From Aliivibrio fischeri (GTDB lineage Bacteria > Pseudomonadota > Gammaproteobacteria > Enterobacterales > Vibrionaceae), in the NCBI RefSeq assembly GCF_009727955.1, contig NZ_WOBR01000008.1:159661-223660 (forward strand): a DNA stretch of 64,000 bases. Reading direction: 5' to 3'. Below the pieces are notes generated by a model that was not told where the DNA came from, did not search any database, and worked only from the letters and a program-made list of their open reading frames with translations. Both the position numbers and the translations under genes were made by a program. Positions 51,742 to 61,470 of the stretch are shown one piece after another (positions within the stretch are counted from its first letter, which is position 1; each line of letters opens with the position of its first letter).

Positions 51742-52461
51742 ATGCAAACCCCACAGATCCTAATCGTTGAAGATGAACACGTAACTCGTAATACGTTAAA
51801 AAGCATTTTTGAAGCTGAAGGCTACAATGTTTTTGAAGCTAGCGATGGCGAAGAAATGCACAAGGTGCTTTCTGAACAGCAGCTTAATCTTGTGATTATG
51901 GATATTAACCTGCCAGGTAAAAATGGCCTTCTTCTTGCTCGCGAACTTCGTGAACGAGGCGATATGGCATTAATGTTCCTAACAGGCCGTGATAATGAAG
52001 TTGATAAGATTTTAGGTTTAGAAATCGGTGCTGATGATTACATCACAAAACCATTCAACCCACGTGAACTGACTATTCGTGCACGTAACTTATTAACTCG
52101 TTCAATGAACCAAAACACAGTTGTTGAAGATAAGAAAATGGTTGAGCGCTATGTGTTCAACGGTTGGACTGTAGAAATCAACAGCCGTTCTCTTGTTAGC
52201 CCAAGCGGTGAGAGCTACAAGCTTCCACGTTCTGAATTCCGTGCTCTGCTTCACTTCTGTGAAAACCCAGGCAAAATCCAGACTCGTGCAGATCTACTGA
52301 AAAAAATGACTGGCCGTGAGCTTAAGCCACACGATCGTACAGTAGATGTAACTATCCGTCGCATCCGTAAGCACTTTGAATCTGTAACTGATACTCCAGA
52401 GATCATCGCTACAATTCACGGTGAAGGCTACCGCTTCTGTGGTGACCTAGAAGAGCTATAA
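51742..52461 (+). CDS. arcA: Aerobic respiration control response regulator ArcA
   Basis: OmpR-type regulator that represses aerobic genes when phosphorylated by ArcB. The receiver domain (about 1-120) has the acidic pocket VEDEH, the phospho-acceptor Asp54 in [12 protein letters not shown], and the conserved Lys in [11 protein letters not shown]. The winged-helix domain (about 135-235) ends [14 protein letters not shown] ... TIHGEGYRF. It has 239 residues (E. coli 238). It is convergent with the arcB operon, so sensor and regulator genes lie about 500 nt apart here, unlike the far-apart E. coli loci. Confidence 0.98.
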   Translation: MQTPQILIVEDEHVTRNTLKSIFEAEGYNVFEASDGEEMHKVLSEQQLNLVIMDINLPGKNGLLLARELRERGDMALMFLTGRDNEVDKILGLEIGADDYITKPFNPRELTIRARNLLTRSMNQNTVVEDKKMVERYVFNGWTVEINSRSLVSPSGESYKLPRSEFRALLHFCENPGKIQTRADLLKKMTGRELKPHDRTVDVTIRRIRKHFESVTDTPEIIATIHGEGYRFCGDLEEL

Positions 52462-52487
52462 GAACCTCTTCTATATAACTTTTAAAT

Positions 52488-52522
52488 AAAATGCCCAGCT
52501 ATCACTAGCTGGGCATTTTTTT
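52488..52522. terminator. Bidirectional terminator between arcA and the arcB operon
   Basis: AAATGCCCAGCT and AGCTGGGCATTT form a 12-bp stem with a 6-nt loop; T-runs flank it on both strands. Confidence 0.9.
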
Positions 52523-52539
52523 ATCTGTATAACATAGTA

Positions 52540-52986
52540 TCAATATACTGTATCAACACTCACGTTTGTTTCAATAACCCATTCACCACTTGCTTTAATC
52601 GCTATATCTACTTTTTTATTTGCATCTAAAGTATGGAATGTCTGTCCAGCGATTTCCCAATTATGATTATCTTGAACTCGAACTTCATACTCTTCTTCAG
52701 TTACTTCCCAAGAGTCGTCACCTTGACGTAATTCAACACGTTCAATATTCAATTCAGGTGCAATGACTTGTTTTGAGCTCAAGCCTAATGCAAAGTTAAC
52801 TTTACTCTCATCGCTGTCTTCACCAATTGTTGGCATTTGATCAACCCAAATAGCTGAATTTAATTCAATTTTGGCATTCATCATTTCAATTTTATTATCT
52901 TGTTTCCAATCCGCTTCAGATTGAGTCGTCATTTGACAACCAGATAAAGCTGTAATTAGTGTTGCGGCAAATAGTACCTTCTTCAT
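52540..52986 (-). CDS. Lipoprotein of unknown function downstream of arcB
   Basis: I do not recognise the family. The N-terminus MKKVLFAATLITALSGCQM is a lipoprotein signal with lipobox ALSGC (Cys17). The mature part (about 131 residues) is acidic and appears beta-rich, with alternating hydrophobic stretches (VNFALGLSSKQVIAPELNI; EYEVRVQDNHNWEIAGQTF; VDIAIKASGEWVIETNVSV). Residue 2 after Cys is Met, not Asp, so outer-membrane sorting is likely. AAGGA precedes the ATG, which lies 8 nt after the arcB stop, so the gene is almost certainly co-transcribed with arcB. Confidence 0.85.
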   Translation of the reverse strand: MKKVLFAATLITALSGCQMTTQSEADWKQDNKIEMMNAKIELNSAIWVDQMPTIGEDSDESKVNFALGLSSKQVIAPELNIERVELRQGDDSWEVTEEEYEVRVQDNHNWEIAGQTFHTLDANKKVDIAIKASGEWVIETNVSVDTVY

Positions 52987-52994
52987 ATTATTCC

Positions 52995-55361
52995 TTACTT
53001 ATCTTGCTGCTCTAACCAGCTTTTTAAAATTTGAATATCATGTTCGTATTCATTTTTGATTTCTTCAACCCAATCATCAATATTTTCCCACCACGCAGGT
53101 AAATCTGGTGATTGTGCTTTCTGTGCGACTTGTTGAATATGCTTTAACCCAATCGAACCTGCTGCACCTTTCATTTTATGCGTTTCAAACACAATGCCAT
53201 CTTGGTCTCTGGCCGTCATGTTTGTATCAAGTATTTGAATGTATTCTTTCATACTTTTTTCAAACATTTCAATATTTGCATAAATAGGTTTTGTTCCTAC
53301 TATCTCAATATAAGACTCTAACATTTCTAAATCGAGTAAACATTCAATTAGCTGATCATTTTCAGTCGGCTCAGAAGATACTTCTTGTTCTTGTTGTACG
53401 CTTGGAATGTCTGTCTTCTTCTCTGACATTGAAAATTGCTCAAGTACCTCGGTTAACGCTTTAACACTCAGTGGTTTACTTAACGCTTCATCCATTCCAT
53501 TTTTAAAATACTCATCTTTTTCTTTAAGTAAATTAGCAGTTAATGCAATTAATGGTGGTAAATTATCAAACTTATCACGTAATGTTTTAGCGACATCAAA
53601 TCCAGTCATATCTGGTAATTGAATATCTAAAAGTGCTAAATCATATTTAGTTGGATCAAATTGCTTTATTGCATCTTCACCACACATTGCTACATCAACT
53701 GTATGACCTAAACTTTCTAATAAAGAGCACGCAACCGTGACATTCAATTCAATGTCTTCAAGCATAAAAATACGTAATGACTTTGAGCTTTTTGTTTCCG
53801 GCATTGCCTCTTCTTCTTCAACATAATCTACGAGTGGAACATTAATGGTTACCATGAAAGTACTTCCAAAATCGACTTCGCTAGTAACCGTGATATCACC
53901 GCCCATTAAGTTAATTAACTCTTTTGATACCGCTAACCCAATCCCTGTCCCTACAGCATGTAAATTATCTTTGCCTTGTTTAACTTGATAATACATCGCA
54001 AAAACATTTTCTAATTCTTCCTCAGGAATACCAATTCCCGTATCTTCAATCTCAAAGGTTATCTCTGCGCTATTCTGATGTATGTCCGCACTCACAGACA
54101 TAACAACCCCACCTTCTTTGGTAAATTTGGTGGCATTACCAACAAGATTCCATAACACCTGTCTTAATCGAGTGCTATCTACACTGATATGAGGCGGTAA
54201 ATCAGTCAAGCGTTCAAGATCAAAGCGTAACCCTTTTTGCTCTGCCATTAATCCTGAAATATTTTCCATTTCAGTAACAAAACTAATGAAGTCTAACGGT
54301 TTAGGGAAAAGTTCTAATTTACGACGATCGAATTTATCCATATCGATAATATCGTTAAAAATATTACCTAATGTAATAGCGCTAACATTAATGGTTCTCA
54401 TGTAGTTATGTTGTTCATCATCTAAACGAGAATCCAATAACATTCGACTTAAACCGACAATACCATTTAATGGGGTACGTAATTCATGGCTGATGGTTGA
54501 AATAAAGGTTGTTTTATCACGGCTCGCCTTCTGTAACGCGTCTTCATATTCCTTACGTTCAGTAATATTTCGTCCAAAACCAACCAAGCCTAAACGACGG
54601 CCATCTTTGCTATAAAATGGAATTTTACTCAATTCAAAACACGCTTTGCGGCCATCAGGGTAATCAAGCCATTGTTCATAAGTTAATGCTTGGTTTTCTT
54701 GTAAAACTTGTCTATCCGTATCAATAACTTTTGCAGCGACTTCTGCATCGTATACATCTTTAGGGGAGAGGCCTATCAGCTCTTTTTCTAGCTTTCCAGT
54801 CAGATGCTCCATGGCTTTATTACAGCCAGAGAATAGACCAAGATCGTTTCGATAATAAATAATATCAGGAGAGGTATCTAAATAAGATCGTAATAATGCA
54901 GTTTGTTCAGCTAACTCTAATTGTGCTTTCTCACGCTGAAAAACTTCATTTTCTAGATCTTCCATCGCTTCTTGTCGTGCTTCTTCTGCTTTTTCACGTT
55001 CTTCAATTTCTTGATTTAGCTTCTTAACATTCCCTTTAAGCTTTTTATTTAGATCAAGATCTCGAGTACGCATCTCTTCAAGCTTACTCACCAATTTAGA
55101 CAAGCGTTGACGAGAATCTTCTAAATGTTCAACCACCACAGATAAAAAGAACACCGCCCAAGGCGTGATCAATAAACCAAAAAATACAGAACGAATAATA
55201 TCGAGATCATTCACTTCACCACTCAGAACAAGCGTCACACCAACTTGAACAATGACGGCGAGTGCAACTAAGGCAATTGCAAGTAATAGACTAAAACGAA
55301 CAATGCCGAGCCTTACCATAAGGTCGACATAAAATTGCGCGAGAATTTTTAACTGCTTCAT
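52995..55361 (-). CDS. arcB: Aerobic respiration control hybrid kinase ArcB
   Basis: Inner-membrane kinase that senses quinone redox state and phosphorylates ArcA. In order: two membrane segments (about 18-45 and 55-78), a coiled-coil linker (about 85-150), a PAS domain (about 155-270), the phospho-acceptor domain FISTISHELRTPLNGIVGLS (His near 290), the ATPase (GTGIGLAVSKEL), a receiver with LALLDIQLPDMTG, and an HPt domain with ETHKMKGAAGSIGLKHI. I use the ATG at 55361 (788 aa, E. coli 778) because AGGG then lies 7 nt upstream; an ATG two codons earlier is too close. A strong hairpin covers this binding site. Confidence 0.97.
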   Translation of the reverse strand: MKQLKILAQFYVDLMVRLGIVRFSLLLAIALVALAVIVQVGVTLVLSGEVNDLDIIRSVFFGLLITPWAVFFLSVVVEHLEDSRQRLSKLVSKLEEMRTRDLDLNKKLKGNVKKLNQEIEEREKAEEARQEAMEDLENEVFQREKAQLELAEQTALLRSYLDTSPDIIYYRNDLGLFSGCNKAMEHLTGKLEKELIGLSPKDVYDAEVAAKVIDTDRQVLQENQALTYEQWLDYPDGRKACFELSKIPFYSKDGRRLGLVGFGRNITERKEYEDALQKASRDKTTFISTISHELRTPLNGIVGLSRMLLDSRLDDEQHNYMRTINVSAITLGNIFNDIIDMDKFDRRKLELFPKPLDFISFVTEMENISGLMAEQKGLRFDLERLTDLPPHISVDSTRLRQVLWNLVGNATKFTKEGGVVMSVSADIHQNSAEITFEIEDTGIGIPEEELENVFAMYYQVKQGKDNLHAVGTGIGLAVSKELINLMGGDITVTSEVDFGSTFMVTINVPLVDYVEEEEAMPETKSSKSLRIFMLEDIELNVTVACSLLESLGHTVDVAMCGEDAIKQFDPTKYDLALLDIQLPDMTGFDVAKTLRDKFDNLPPLIALTANLLKEKDEYFKNGMDEALSKPLSVKALTEVLEQFSMSEKKTDIPSVQQEQEVSSEPTENDQLIECLLDLEMLESYIEIVGTKPIYANIEMFEKSMKEYIQILDTNMTARDQDGIVFETHKMKGAAGSIGLKHIQQVAQKAQSPDLPAWWENIDDWVEEIKNEYEHDIQILKSWLEQQDK

Positions 55362-55367
55362 AAACAT

Positions 55368-55401
55368 ACCCTGATAATATTCACATAAATAATATCAGGG
55401 T
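55368..55401 (-). promoter_or_regulatory. Hairpin covering the arcB ribosome binding site
   Basis: ACCCTGATAATATT (55368-55381) and AATAATATCAGGGT (55388-55401) pair at 13 of 14 positions around a 6-nt loop. In the minus-strand mRNA the 3' arm contains the arcB Shine-Dalgarno sequence AGGG. No T-run follows, so it is not an ordinary terminator for yhcC. Confidence 0.65.
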
Positions 55402-55415
55402 TAGATGCATTTGAG

Positions 55416-56357
55416 TTATTTTTTCAGCTCTGGGGCAGTATATTTGAAAGGTTGATCAATCAATGAACCTTGAGGACCACTATTATTTAATGCCATACCG
55501 ACATTGGTTAATCCTAACCATCTTGGTTCACACCACAATGGAGATAATAGTGTTGGTTGACGTGCGGTTGCTGACACTCGGTGATAAACCACTTCAGGTG
55601 GCGTTAAACGAATAAGCTCACAAGCAATATCAACATATTCATCCATTTCTGGTGCGTTAAGTTTACCTGCACGCCATGCTTTCGCCATCGTGCTACCTTC
55701 AACGATATGCAAAGGATGCAATTTAATACCATCAGTTCCTGTCGCTAATACTTTATCTAACGTTTGACGGTTGTCATCTCTAGTATCGCCAGGTAATCCA
55801 ATAATTAAATGCGTACAAACTTTAATACCTAAAGAGCGGGCTTTACGAGTAATGGCATCATAGCAAGCAAAATCATGTCCACGATTAATACGTTTCAATG
55901 TTTTATCATTCGCTGTTTGTAGACCTAGCTCTAACCATACTTCATAGCCATCGTCGACGTACCCTTTAAGCAAGTCTAATACCGCATCTGGAACACAATC
56001 GGGACGAGTGCCGACACAAAGTCCTACAATATTGGCAGCTTTTAACGCCTCTTCGTACATATTTTTTAAAACTTGTACTTCAGCAAAAGTACTTGTGTAA
56101 GCTTGAAAATAAGCCAAATACTTTTTCGCACGCTGAACTTCACCCGCTCTATCGGTCAATTGATCATGAATCGATTTAAATTGTTCTTGTTCGTCAGCAA
56201 ATGAAGCAACATTACAAAATGTACAGCCACCTTTACCTATTGTTCCATCTCGATTCGGGCAGCTAAATCCACCGTGCAACGTCAGTTTATGTACTTTTTC
56301 ACCATATCTGCGTTGTAAATCTTGTCCAAAAGTATTTGCTAATTCGTGAAGTTGCAT
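55416..56357 (-). CDS. yhcC: Radical SAM protein YhcC
   Basis: Radical SAM enzyme (TIGR01212 type) of uncertain substrate. The cluster-binding Cys residues lie in FSCPNRDGTIGKGGCTFCN (about 33-51), an extended spacing typical of YhcC; GLCVGTRPDCVPDAVLDLL and EVWLELGLQTANDKTLKRIN are conserved. I start at the ATG at 56357 (MQLHELANTFG, 313 aa), matching E. coli; a GTG nine codons upstream is possible. It lies between arcB and the divergent gltB, as in E. coli. Confidence 0.93.
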   Translation of the reverse strand: MQLHELANTFGQDLQRRYGEKVHKLTLHGGFSCPNRDGTIGKGGCTFCNVASFADEQEQFKSIHDQLTDRAGEVQRAKKYLAYFQAYTSTFAEVQVLKNMYEEALKAANIVGLCVGTRPDCVPDAVLDLLKGYVDDGYEVWLELGLQTANDKTLKRINRGHDFACYDAITRKARSLGIKVCTHLIIGLPGDTRDDNRQTLDKVLATGTDGIKLHPLHIVEGSTMAKAWRAGKLNAPEMDEYVDIACELIRLTPPEVVYHRVSATARQPTLLSPLWCEPRWLGLTNVGMALNNSGPQGSLIDQPFKYTAPELKK

Positions 56358-56922
56358 TGGAGTAACCAGTATTAAATCAAGCACTTACTTTACAAATAAA
56401 AAGAAGTTTTCTTGTTATTTATGAAAGTTGCTAACTCGTTTGTAAAAAAAGACCGTAAATAATAACGATATTCCGCTATCTCTATTCTAATTTATATCAA
56501 TAAAAGTCGCATAAACTGGCAATTATTAGAGAAAAACACCGTTTTATATTAAATATTTATTCATTTTGATGAAAAAAAGTGAAATTTACGTGCAACTTTA
56601 GTTGGTATTTAATATGACAAAAATGTAGGATAGTTACATCGTTAATTAGTTTAATTTGCCACCAATATGGTTATTGGGGCGTTTCGATAGTGATATCTAC
56701 CCTCTTTAAGCAAGTACTACGGATAAAAGTATTTGATTGATATCACAATGGATTGGTTAGTTTGCACGTCACAATAAGTGATGCCAGTAAACACCAGAAT
56801 GGATTCAAACTTGCAACCTCTTGAGACTAACTCACTGCAAGTTCGATTTGAAAATTAGCAAAGGACTAGACAGAAACTTACGTAGAGAAGTTGTGTCTGC
56901 ATTAAACTGGAAGGAAGTATCT
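56358..56922. other. 565-nt divergent region between yhcC and gltB
   Basis: Long gltB leader. It contains an 8-bp inverted repeat AACTTGCA/TGCAAGTT (56808-56815 and 56836-56843, 20-nt loop) and a 25-codon open frame (56781-56858, starting ATGCCAGTA) without a good binding site. The in-frame extension of gltB back to 56821 begins with TTG and is not used. No other gene seen. Confidence 0.5.
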
Positions 56923-59900
56923 ATGGTAGATAGAGAGCAGAATGCACAAGGCATGTATACTCCAGAACTGGAGCATGATGCGTGTGGTATCGGTTTTGTC
57001 GCTCACCTAAAGAACCGCAAATCTCATGATGTGGTAACTCAAGCGCTTGATATGCTAGCTCGAATGGAGCACCGTGGCGGTCAAGGCTGTGATCCATGCA
57101 GTGGTGATGGCGCGGGTATTCTTTTACAGAAGCCACATGAGTTTTTATTAGAAGAAGCCGTTAAACTCAGCATTAAATTACCTTCTTTTGAAAAATATGG
57201 TGTTGGTGTTGTTCTATTCCCTAAAGATGAACACAAACGTCAACAATGTAGAGATATTTTAGAGCGTAATGCACAACGCTTGGATTTAGAAATCCTTGGT
57301 TACCGCGTTCTTCCTGTCGATAACTCGATGTTAGGTGATGATCCTCTAAGCACAGAACCACAATTTGAACACGTATTTATTTCTGGTGGCCCATCAATGA
57401 GCCCTGAAGAACTAGAACGTAAATTATATGTTTTACGTAACTATACGGTTCGTGTGTGTTTAGAAAGCATTTCAAATATCGGTGATGATTTTTACATTAA
57501 CTCTCTATCATACAAAACCTTGGTATATAAAGGTCAACTAACGACTGAACAAGTACCACAGTACTTCTTAGATTTACAAAATCCAACGATGGTGACAGCC
57601 TTAGCATTAGTTCACTCTCGTTTCTCAACCAATACTTTCCCACGCTGGCGTTTAGCTCAACCATTCCGTTACATTGCACATAACGGTGAAATCAATACTG
57701 TTCGTGGTAACTTAAATTGGATGAAAGCGCGTGAAGCGATCATCGAATCTGATTTATTCACTCAACAAGAAATTGATATGCTACTGCCTATCTGTCAAGA
57801 AGGCAGTTCTGACTCATCTAATTTTGATATGGCGTTAGAGCTTCTGGTTCTTTCTGGTCGTAGCTTGCCACATGCACTAATGATGATGATCCCTGAAGCA
57901 TGGCAAGAAAATAAAAACATGGATCCAACGCGTCGTGCATTTTACCAATATCATGCAAACGTTATGGAACCATGGGATGGTCCAGCTTCTGTTTGTTTCA
58001 CCGATGGTGTACAGGTAGGTGCAACGCTTGACCGTAATGGTCTTCGTCCTTCTCGTTATACTGTGACAAAAGATGACTTCCTTGTCATGGCTTCAGAATC
58101 AGGTGTTGTTGACATTGCACCTGAAAACGTAGAATTCCGTGGTCGTTTACAGCCAGGACGTATCTTTGTTGCTGATTTAGAGCAAGGTCGCATTATTTCA
58201 GATGAAGAAGTAAAAGATGGTATTGCTAACGCACAGCCTTATCAAAAATGGGTTGAAGAAAACCTATTAAGTTTGAATAAACTGCCTGAAGCAACAAACC
58301 AATTCAGTCAACCATCTCCTGAACGTCTACTCAACCGTCAACAAGCGTTTGGTGTGACATCAGAAGAAGTGAATGAAATTATTCTACCATTAGCAAAAAC
58401 GGCGTATGAACCCTTAACTGCAATGGGTGCCGATTGGCCATTAGCGATTCTTTCACATCAATCTCAGCATTTATCTAACTACTTTAAGCAATTATTTGCA
58501 CAGGTAACTAACCCGCCGATCGATCCGATCCGTGAGCGTATGGTGATGTCTCTGAATACCTATTTAGGTAAAGATCAGAACTTACTGACTGAAACACCTG
58601 AACACTGTCAAAAAGTAGAACTTGAATCCCCTGTTCTTTCTAACTCTGAGTTAGAAAAGCTTCGTGCGATTGATAACGAACACTTACAAGCTAAAACGCT
58701 TGATATCGTTTTCCAAGCAAATGAAGATGCAGGTAAACTTGAACGAGCACTTAAACGCATTTGTCAGTATGCAGAAGATGCCGTAATCGATGGTTACTCT
58801 ATTATCCTTCTGACAGACCGTGCAGTGAACTCAAACCATGCTGCGATTCCTGCAATGCTTGCTGTAGGCGCTGTGCATCACCATCTAATTCGTAAAGGTT
58901 TACGTGCTAAATGTGACATCGTTATTGAAACGGGTGACGCTCGTGAAACTCACCACTTTGCAACACTCGTTGGCTATGGTGCTAACGCAGTAAACCCATA
59001 CCTTGTTATTGAAACCATTGTTGAACTGCAGAGAACAAAGAAACTTGACCCAGAAGTATCAACAAAAGAATATTTTGATAACTACCGTAAAGGGGTTAAT
59101 GGCGGTCTACTTAAAATTTTCTCTAAAATGGGTATTTCAACACTGCAGTCTTATCATGGCGCTCAGATCTTTGAAGCGCTTGGTATTAGTAAGCCAGTTG
59201 TTGATAAATACTTCACAGGTACCGTTTCTCGTATCCAAGGTTTAACGATTGATGATATCGCAAAAGAAGTACTTATCCGTCACCGTGTAGGTTATCCAAC
59301 GCGCGAAATCCCAGTGCAAGTTCTTGATGTTGGTGGTGTATATCAATGGAAACAACGTGGTGAAAAACACCTGTTTAATCCTGAAACGATTTCACTACTA
59401 CAAGAATCAACTCGCAATAAAGATTACGCTCAATTTAAGAAATATGCGAAAGCGGTAGATGACCAAGGTGATGATGCGGCAACACTACGTAGCCAACTTG
59501 ATTTCATTAAAAACCCTGCGGGTTCAATCCCTCTAGAAGAAGTAGAGCCAATTGAGAATATTCTGAAACGTTTTGCGACTGGTGCAATGTCGTTTGGTTC
59601 AATTTCTCATGAAGCTCACTCAACACTTGCAGTGGCAATGAACCGCATTGGTGCTAAATCTAACTCAGGCGAAGGTGGTGAAGACCCTATCCGTTTTGAG
59701 AAGAAAGATAATGGTGACTGGGAACGTTCAGCTATCAAACAAGTCGCATCTGGTCGTTTTGGTGTTACCTCTTATTACCTAACTAACGCTGATGAGCTGC
59801 AAATTAAGATGGCTCAAGGTGCAAAACCAGGCGAAGGTGGTCAACTACCTGGTGATAAAGTCGATGATTGGATTGGTGCAACACGTCACTCTACTCCTGG

Positions 59901-61470
59901 GGTTGGTCTGATTTCACCACCGCCACATCATGATATTTATTCTATCGAAGATTTAGCACAACTTATCTATGATCTGAAAAACGCCAACCGTAAAGGACGC
60001 GTTAACGTTAAGTTAGTATCTGAAGCTGGTGTTGGTACTATCGCTTCTGGCGTAGCTAAAGCAAAAGCTGATGTGGTTCTTATTGCTGGTTTTGATGGTG
60101 GTACAGGTGCATCGCCAATGTCATCTATCCGTCATACCGGTCTTCCATGGGAGCTAGGTCTAGCAGAAACACACCAAACGCTACTGAAAAATGGTTTACG
60201 TAACCGTATCGTTGTTCAGTCAGACGGCCAAATGAAAACACCTCGAGATCTTGCAGTAGCAACGCTTCTTGGTGCAGAAGAATGGGGTGTAGCAACGGCC
60301 GCTCTTGTCGTTGAAGGCTGTATCATGATGCGTAAATGTCATAAAAACACGTGTCCTGTAGGTATTGCAACGCAAAATAAAACACTTCGTGAGCGCTTTG
60401 ACGGGCGTGTTGAAGACGTGGTGACGTTCTTCCAATATATGGCTGAAGGCCTACGTGAAGTGATGGCTGAACTTGGTTTCCGTTCTATTGATGAAATGGT
60501 TGGTCAATCTCATAAACTTAAGGTTCGTGATGACATCGGCCATTGGAAATATAAAAACCTAGACTTAACACCGGTTCTTCATATTGAACAACCACGTGCT
60601 GAAGATGGTATTTATAACCAAATTCAACAACAGCATAACCTTGAAGACGTTCTGGATCGCAAACTTATCCAAGCCGCAATTCCAGCATTAGAACGAGGCG
60701 AAGCCGTTACTGCTGAATTTGACATCATCAATACAGACCGAAGTGTCGGTACTATGCTGTCAAACGAGATTTCAAAAGTGTATAAAGACCAAGGTTTACC
60801 TCAACCGATGAACGTTAAATTCAACGGTTCTGCTGGTCAAAGTTTGGGAGCATTCCTAGCTAAAGGCGTGAAATTTGAAGTTGAAGGTGATGCGAACGAT
60901 TACTGGGGTAAGGGCCTATCAGGGGGTACACTCGTTCTTTATCCAGATGCGAAATCAACCATTGTCGCTGAAGATAACATTGTTGTTGGTAACGTTTGTT
61001 TCTACGGTGCAACTTCAGGTGAATCTTACATTCGTGGTATGGCTGGTGAACGTTTCTGTGTTCGTAACTCCGGTGCCAAAGTGGTCGTTGAAGGTGTTGG
61101 TGATCACGGCTGTGAATACATGACTGGTGGGGTAGCTGTTATCCTTGGTTCAACTGGTCGTAACTTTGCTGCTGGCATGAGCGGTGGTATCGCTTATGTT
61201 TGGGATAAATCAGGCGATTTTGAATCCAAACTAAATCCTGAACTTGTTGATTTAGACCCTATTGAACAAGAAGATAAAGATCTTCTATTAGAAATGCTAA
61301 CCAAGCATGTTGAATTCACAGGAAGTGAAGTTGCTCAGTCTTTCTTAGATAACTTTGAAGCTAACTTAGCCTCTTTGGCTAAAGTAATGCCGCGAGATTA
61401 CAAAGCGGTACTTCAAAAGCGTAAAGCTGAAGCACAACAAGCACAAACGGAAGAAGTGGAGGCAGTATAA
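56923..61470 (+). CDS. gltB: Glutamate synthase large subunit
   Basis: NADPH-dependent GOGAT alpha subunit that makes two glutamates from glutamine and 2-oxoglutarate. A propeptide of about 20 residues precedes the catalytic Cys in HDACGIGFVAHLKNRKSHDVV. Then come the class II amidotransferase domain (to about 420), the central domain, the FMN-binding synthase domain (GEGGEDPIRF, KPGEGGQLPG, GFDGGTGASP), the 3Fe-4S Cys motif CIMMRKCHKNTCPVGIA and the C-terminal beta-helix domain (GTLVLYPD, GGVAVILG). Start at 56923 has AAGGAAG upstream and gives 1515 residues. One-base overlap with gltD. Confidence 0.98.
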   Translation: MVDREQNAQGMYTPELEHDACGIGFVAHLKNRKSHDVVTQALDMLARMEHRGGQGCDPCSGDGAGILLQKPHEFLLEEAVKLSIKLPSFEKYGVGVVLFPKDEHKRQQCRDILERNAQRLDLEILGYRVLPVDNSMLGDDPLSTEPQFEHVFISGGPSMSPEELERKLYVLRNYTVRVCLESISNIGDDFYINSLSYKTLVYKGQLTTEQVPQYFLDLQNPTMVTALALVHSRFSTNTFPRWRLAQPFRYIAHNGEINTVRGNLNWMKAREAIIESDLFTQQEIDMLLPICQEGSSDSSNFDMALELLVLSGRSLPHALMMMIPEAWQENKNMDPTRRAFYQYHANVMEPWDGPASVCFTDGVQVGATLDRNGLRPSRYTVTKDDFLVMASESGVVDIAPENVEFRGRLQPGRIFVADLEQGRIISDEEVKDGIANAQPYQKWVEENLLSLNKLPEATNQFSQPSPERLLNRQQAFGVTSEEVNEIILPLAKTAYEPLTAMGADWPLAILSHQSQHLSNYFKQLFAQVTNPPIDPIRERMVMSLNTYLGKDQNLLTETPEHCQKVELESPVLSNSELEKLRAIDNEHLQAKTLDIVFQANEDAGKLERALKRICQYAEDAVIDGYSIILLTDRAVNSNHAAIPAMLAVGAVHHHLIRKGLRAKCDIVIETGDARETHHFATLVGYGANAVNPYLVIETIVELQRTKKLDPEVSTKEYFDNYRKGVNGGLLKIFSKMGISTLQSYHGAQIFEALGISKPVVDKYFTGTVSRIQGLTIDDIAKEVLIRHRVGYPTREIPVQVLDVGGVYQWKQRGEKHLFNPETISLLQESTRNKDYAQFKKYAKAVDDQGDDAATLRSQLDFIKNPAGSIPLEEVEPIENILKRFATGAMSFGSISHEAHSTLAVAMNRIGAKSNSGEGGEDPIRFEKKDNGDWERSAIKQVASGRFGVTSYYLTNADELQIKMAQGAKPGEGGQLPGDKVDDWIGATRHSTPGVGLISPPPHHDIYSIEDLAQLIYDLKNANRKGRVNVKLVSEAGVGTIASGVAKAKADVVLIAGFDGGTGASPMSSIRHTGLPWELGLAETHQTLLKNGLRNRIVVQSDGQMKTPRDLAVATLLGAEEWGVATAALVVEGCIMMRKCHKNTCPVGIATQNKTLRERFDGRVEDVVTFFQYMAEGLREVMAELGFRSIDEMVGQSHKLKVRDDIGHWKYKNLDLTPVLHIEQPRAEDGIYNQIQQQHNLEDVLDRKLIQAAIPALERGEAVTAEFDIINTDRSVGTMLSNEISKVYKDQGLPQPMNVKFNGSAGQSLGAFLAKGVKFEVEGDANDYWGKGLSGGTLVLYPDAKSTIVAEDNIVVGNVCFYGATSGESYIRGMAGERFCVRNSGAKVVVEGVGDHGCEYMTGGVAVILGSTGRNFAAGMSGGIAYVWDKSGDFESKLNPELVDLDPIEQEDKDLLLEMLTKHVEFTGSEVAQSFLDNFEANLASLAKVMPRDYKAVLQKRKAEAQQAQTEEVEAV

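Noticed and set aside
56821..56922. N-terminal extension of gltB by 34 codons
   Set aside because: It would start with TTG without a binding site, while the ATG at 56923 has AAGGAAG and gives a propeptide of the expected size.
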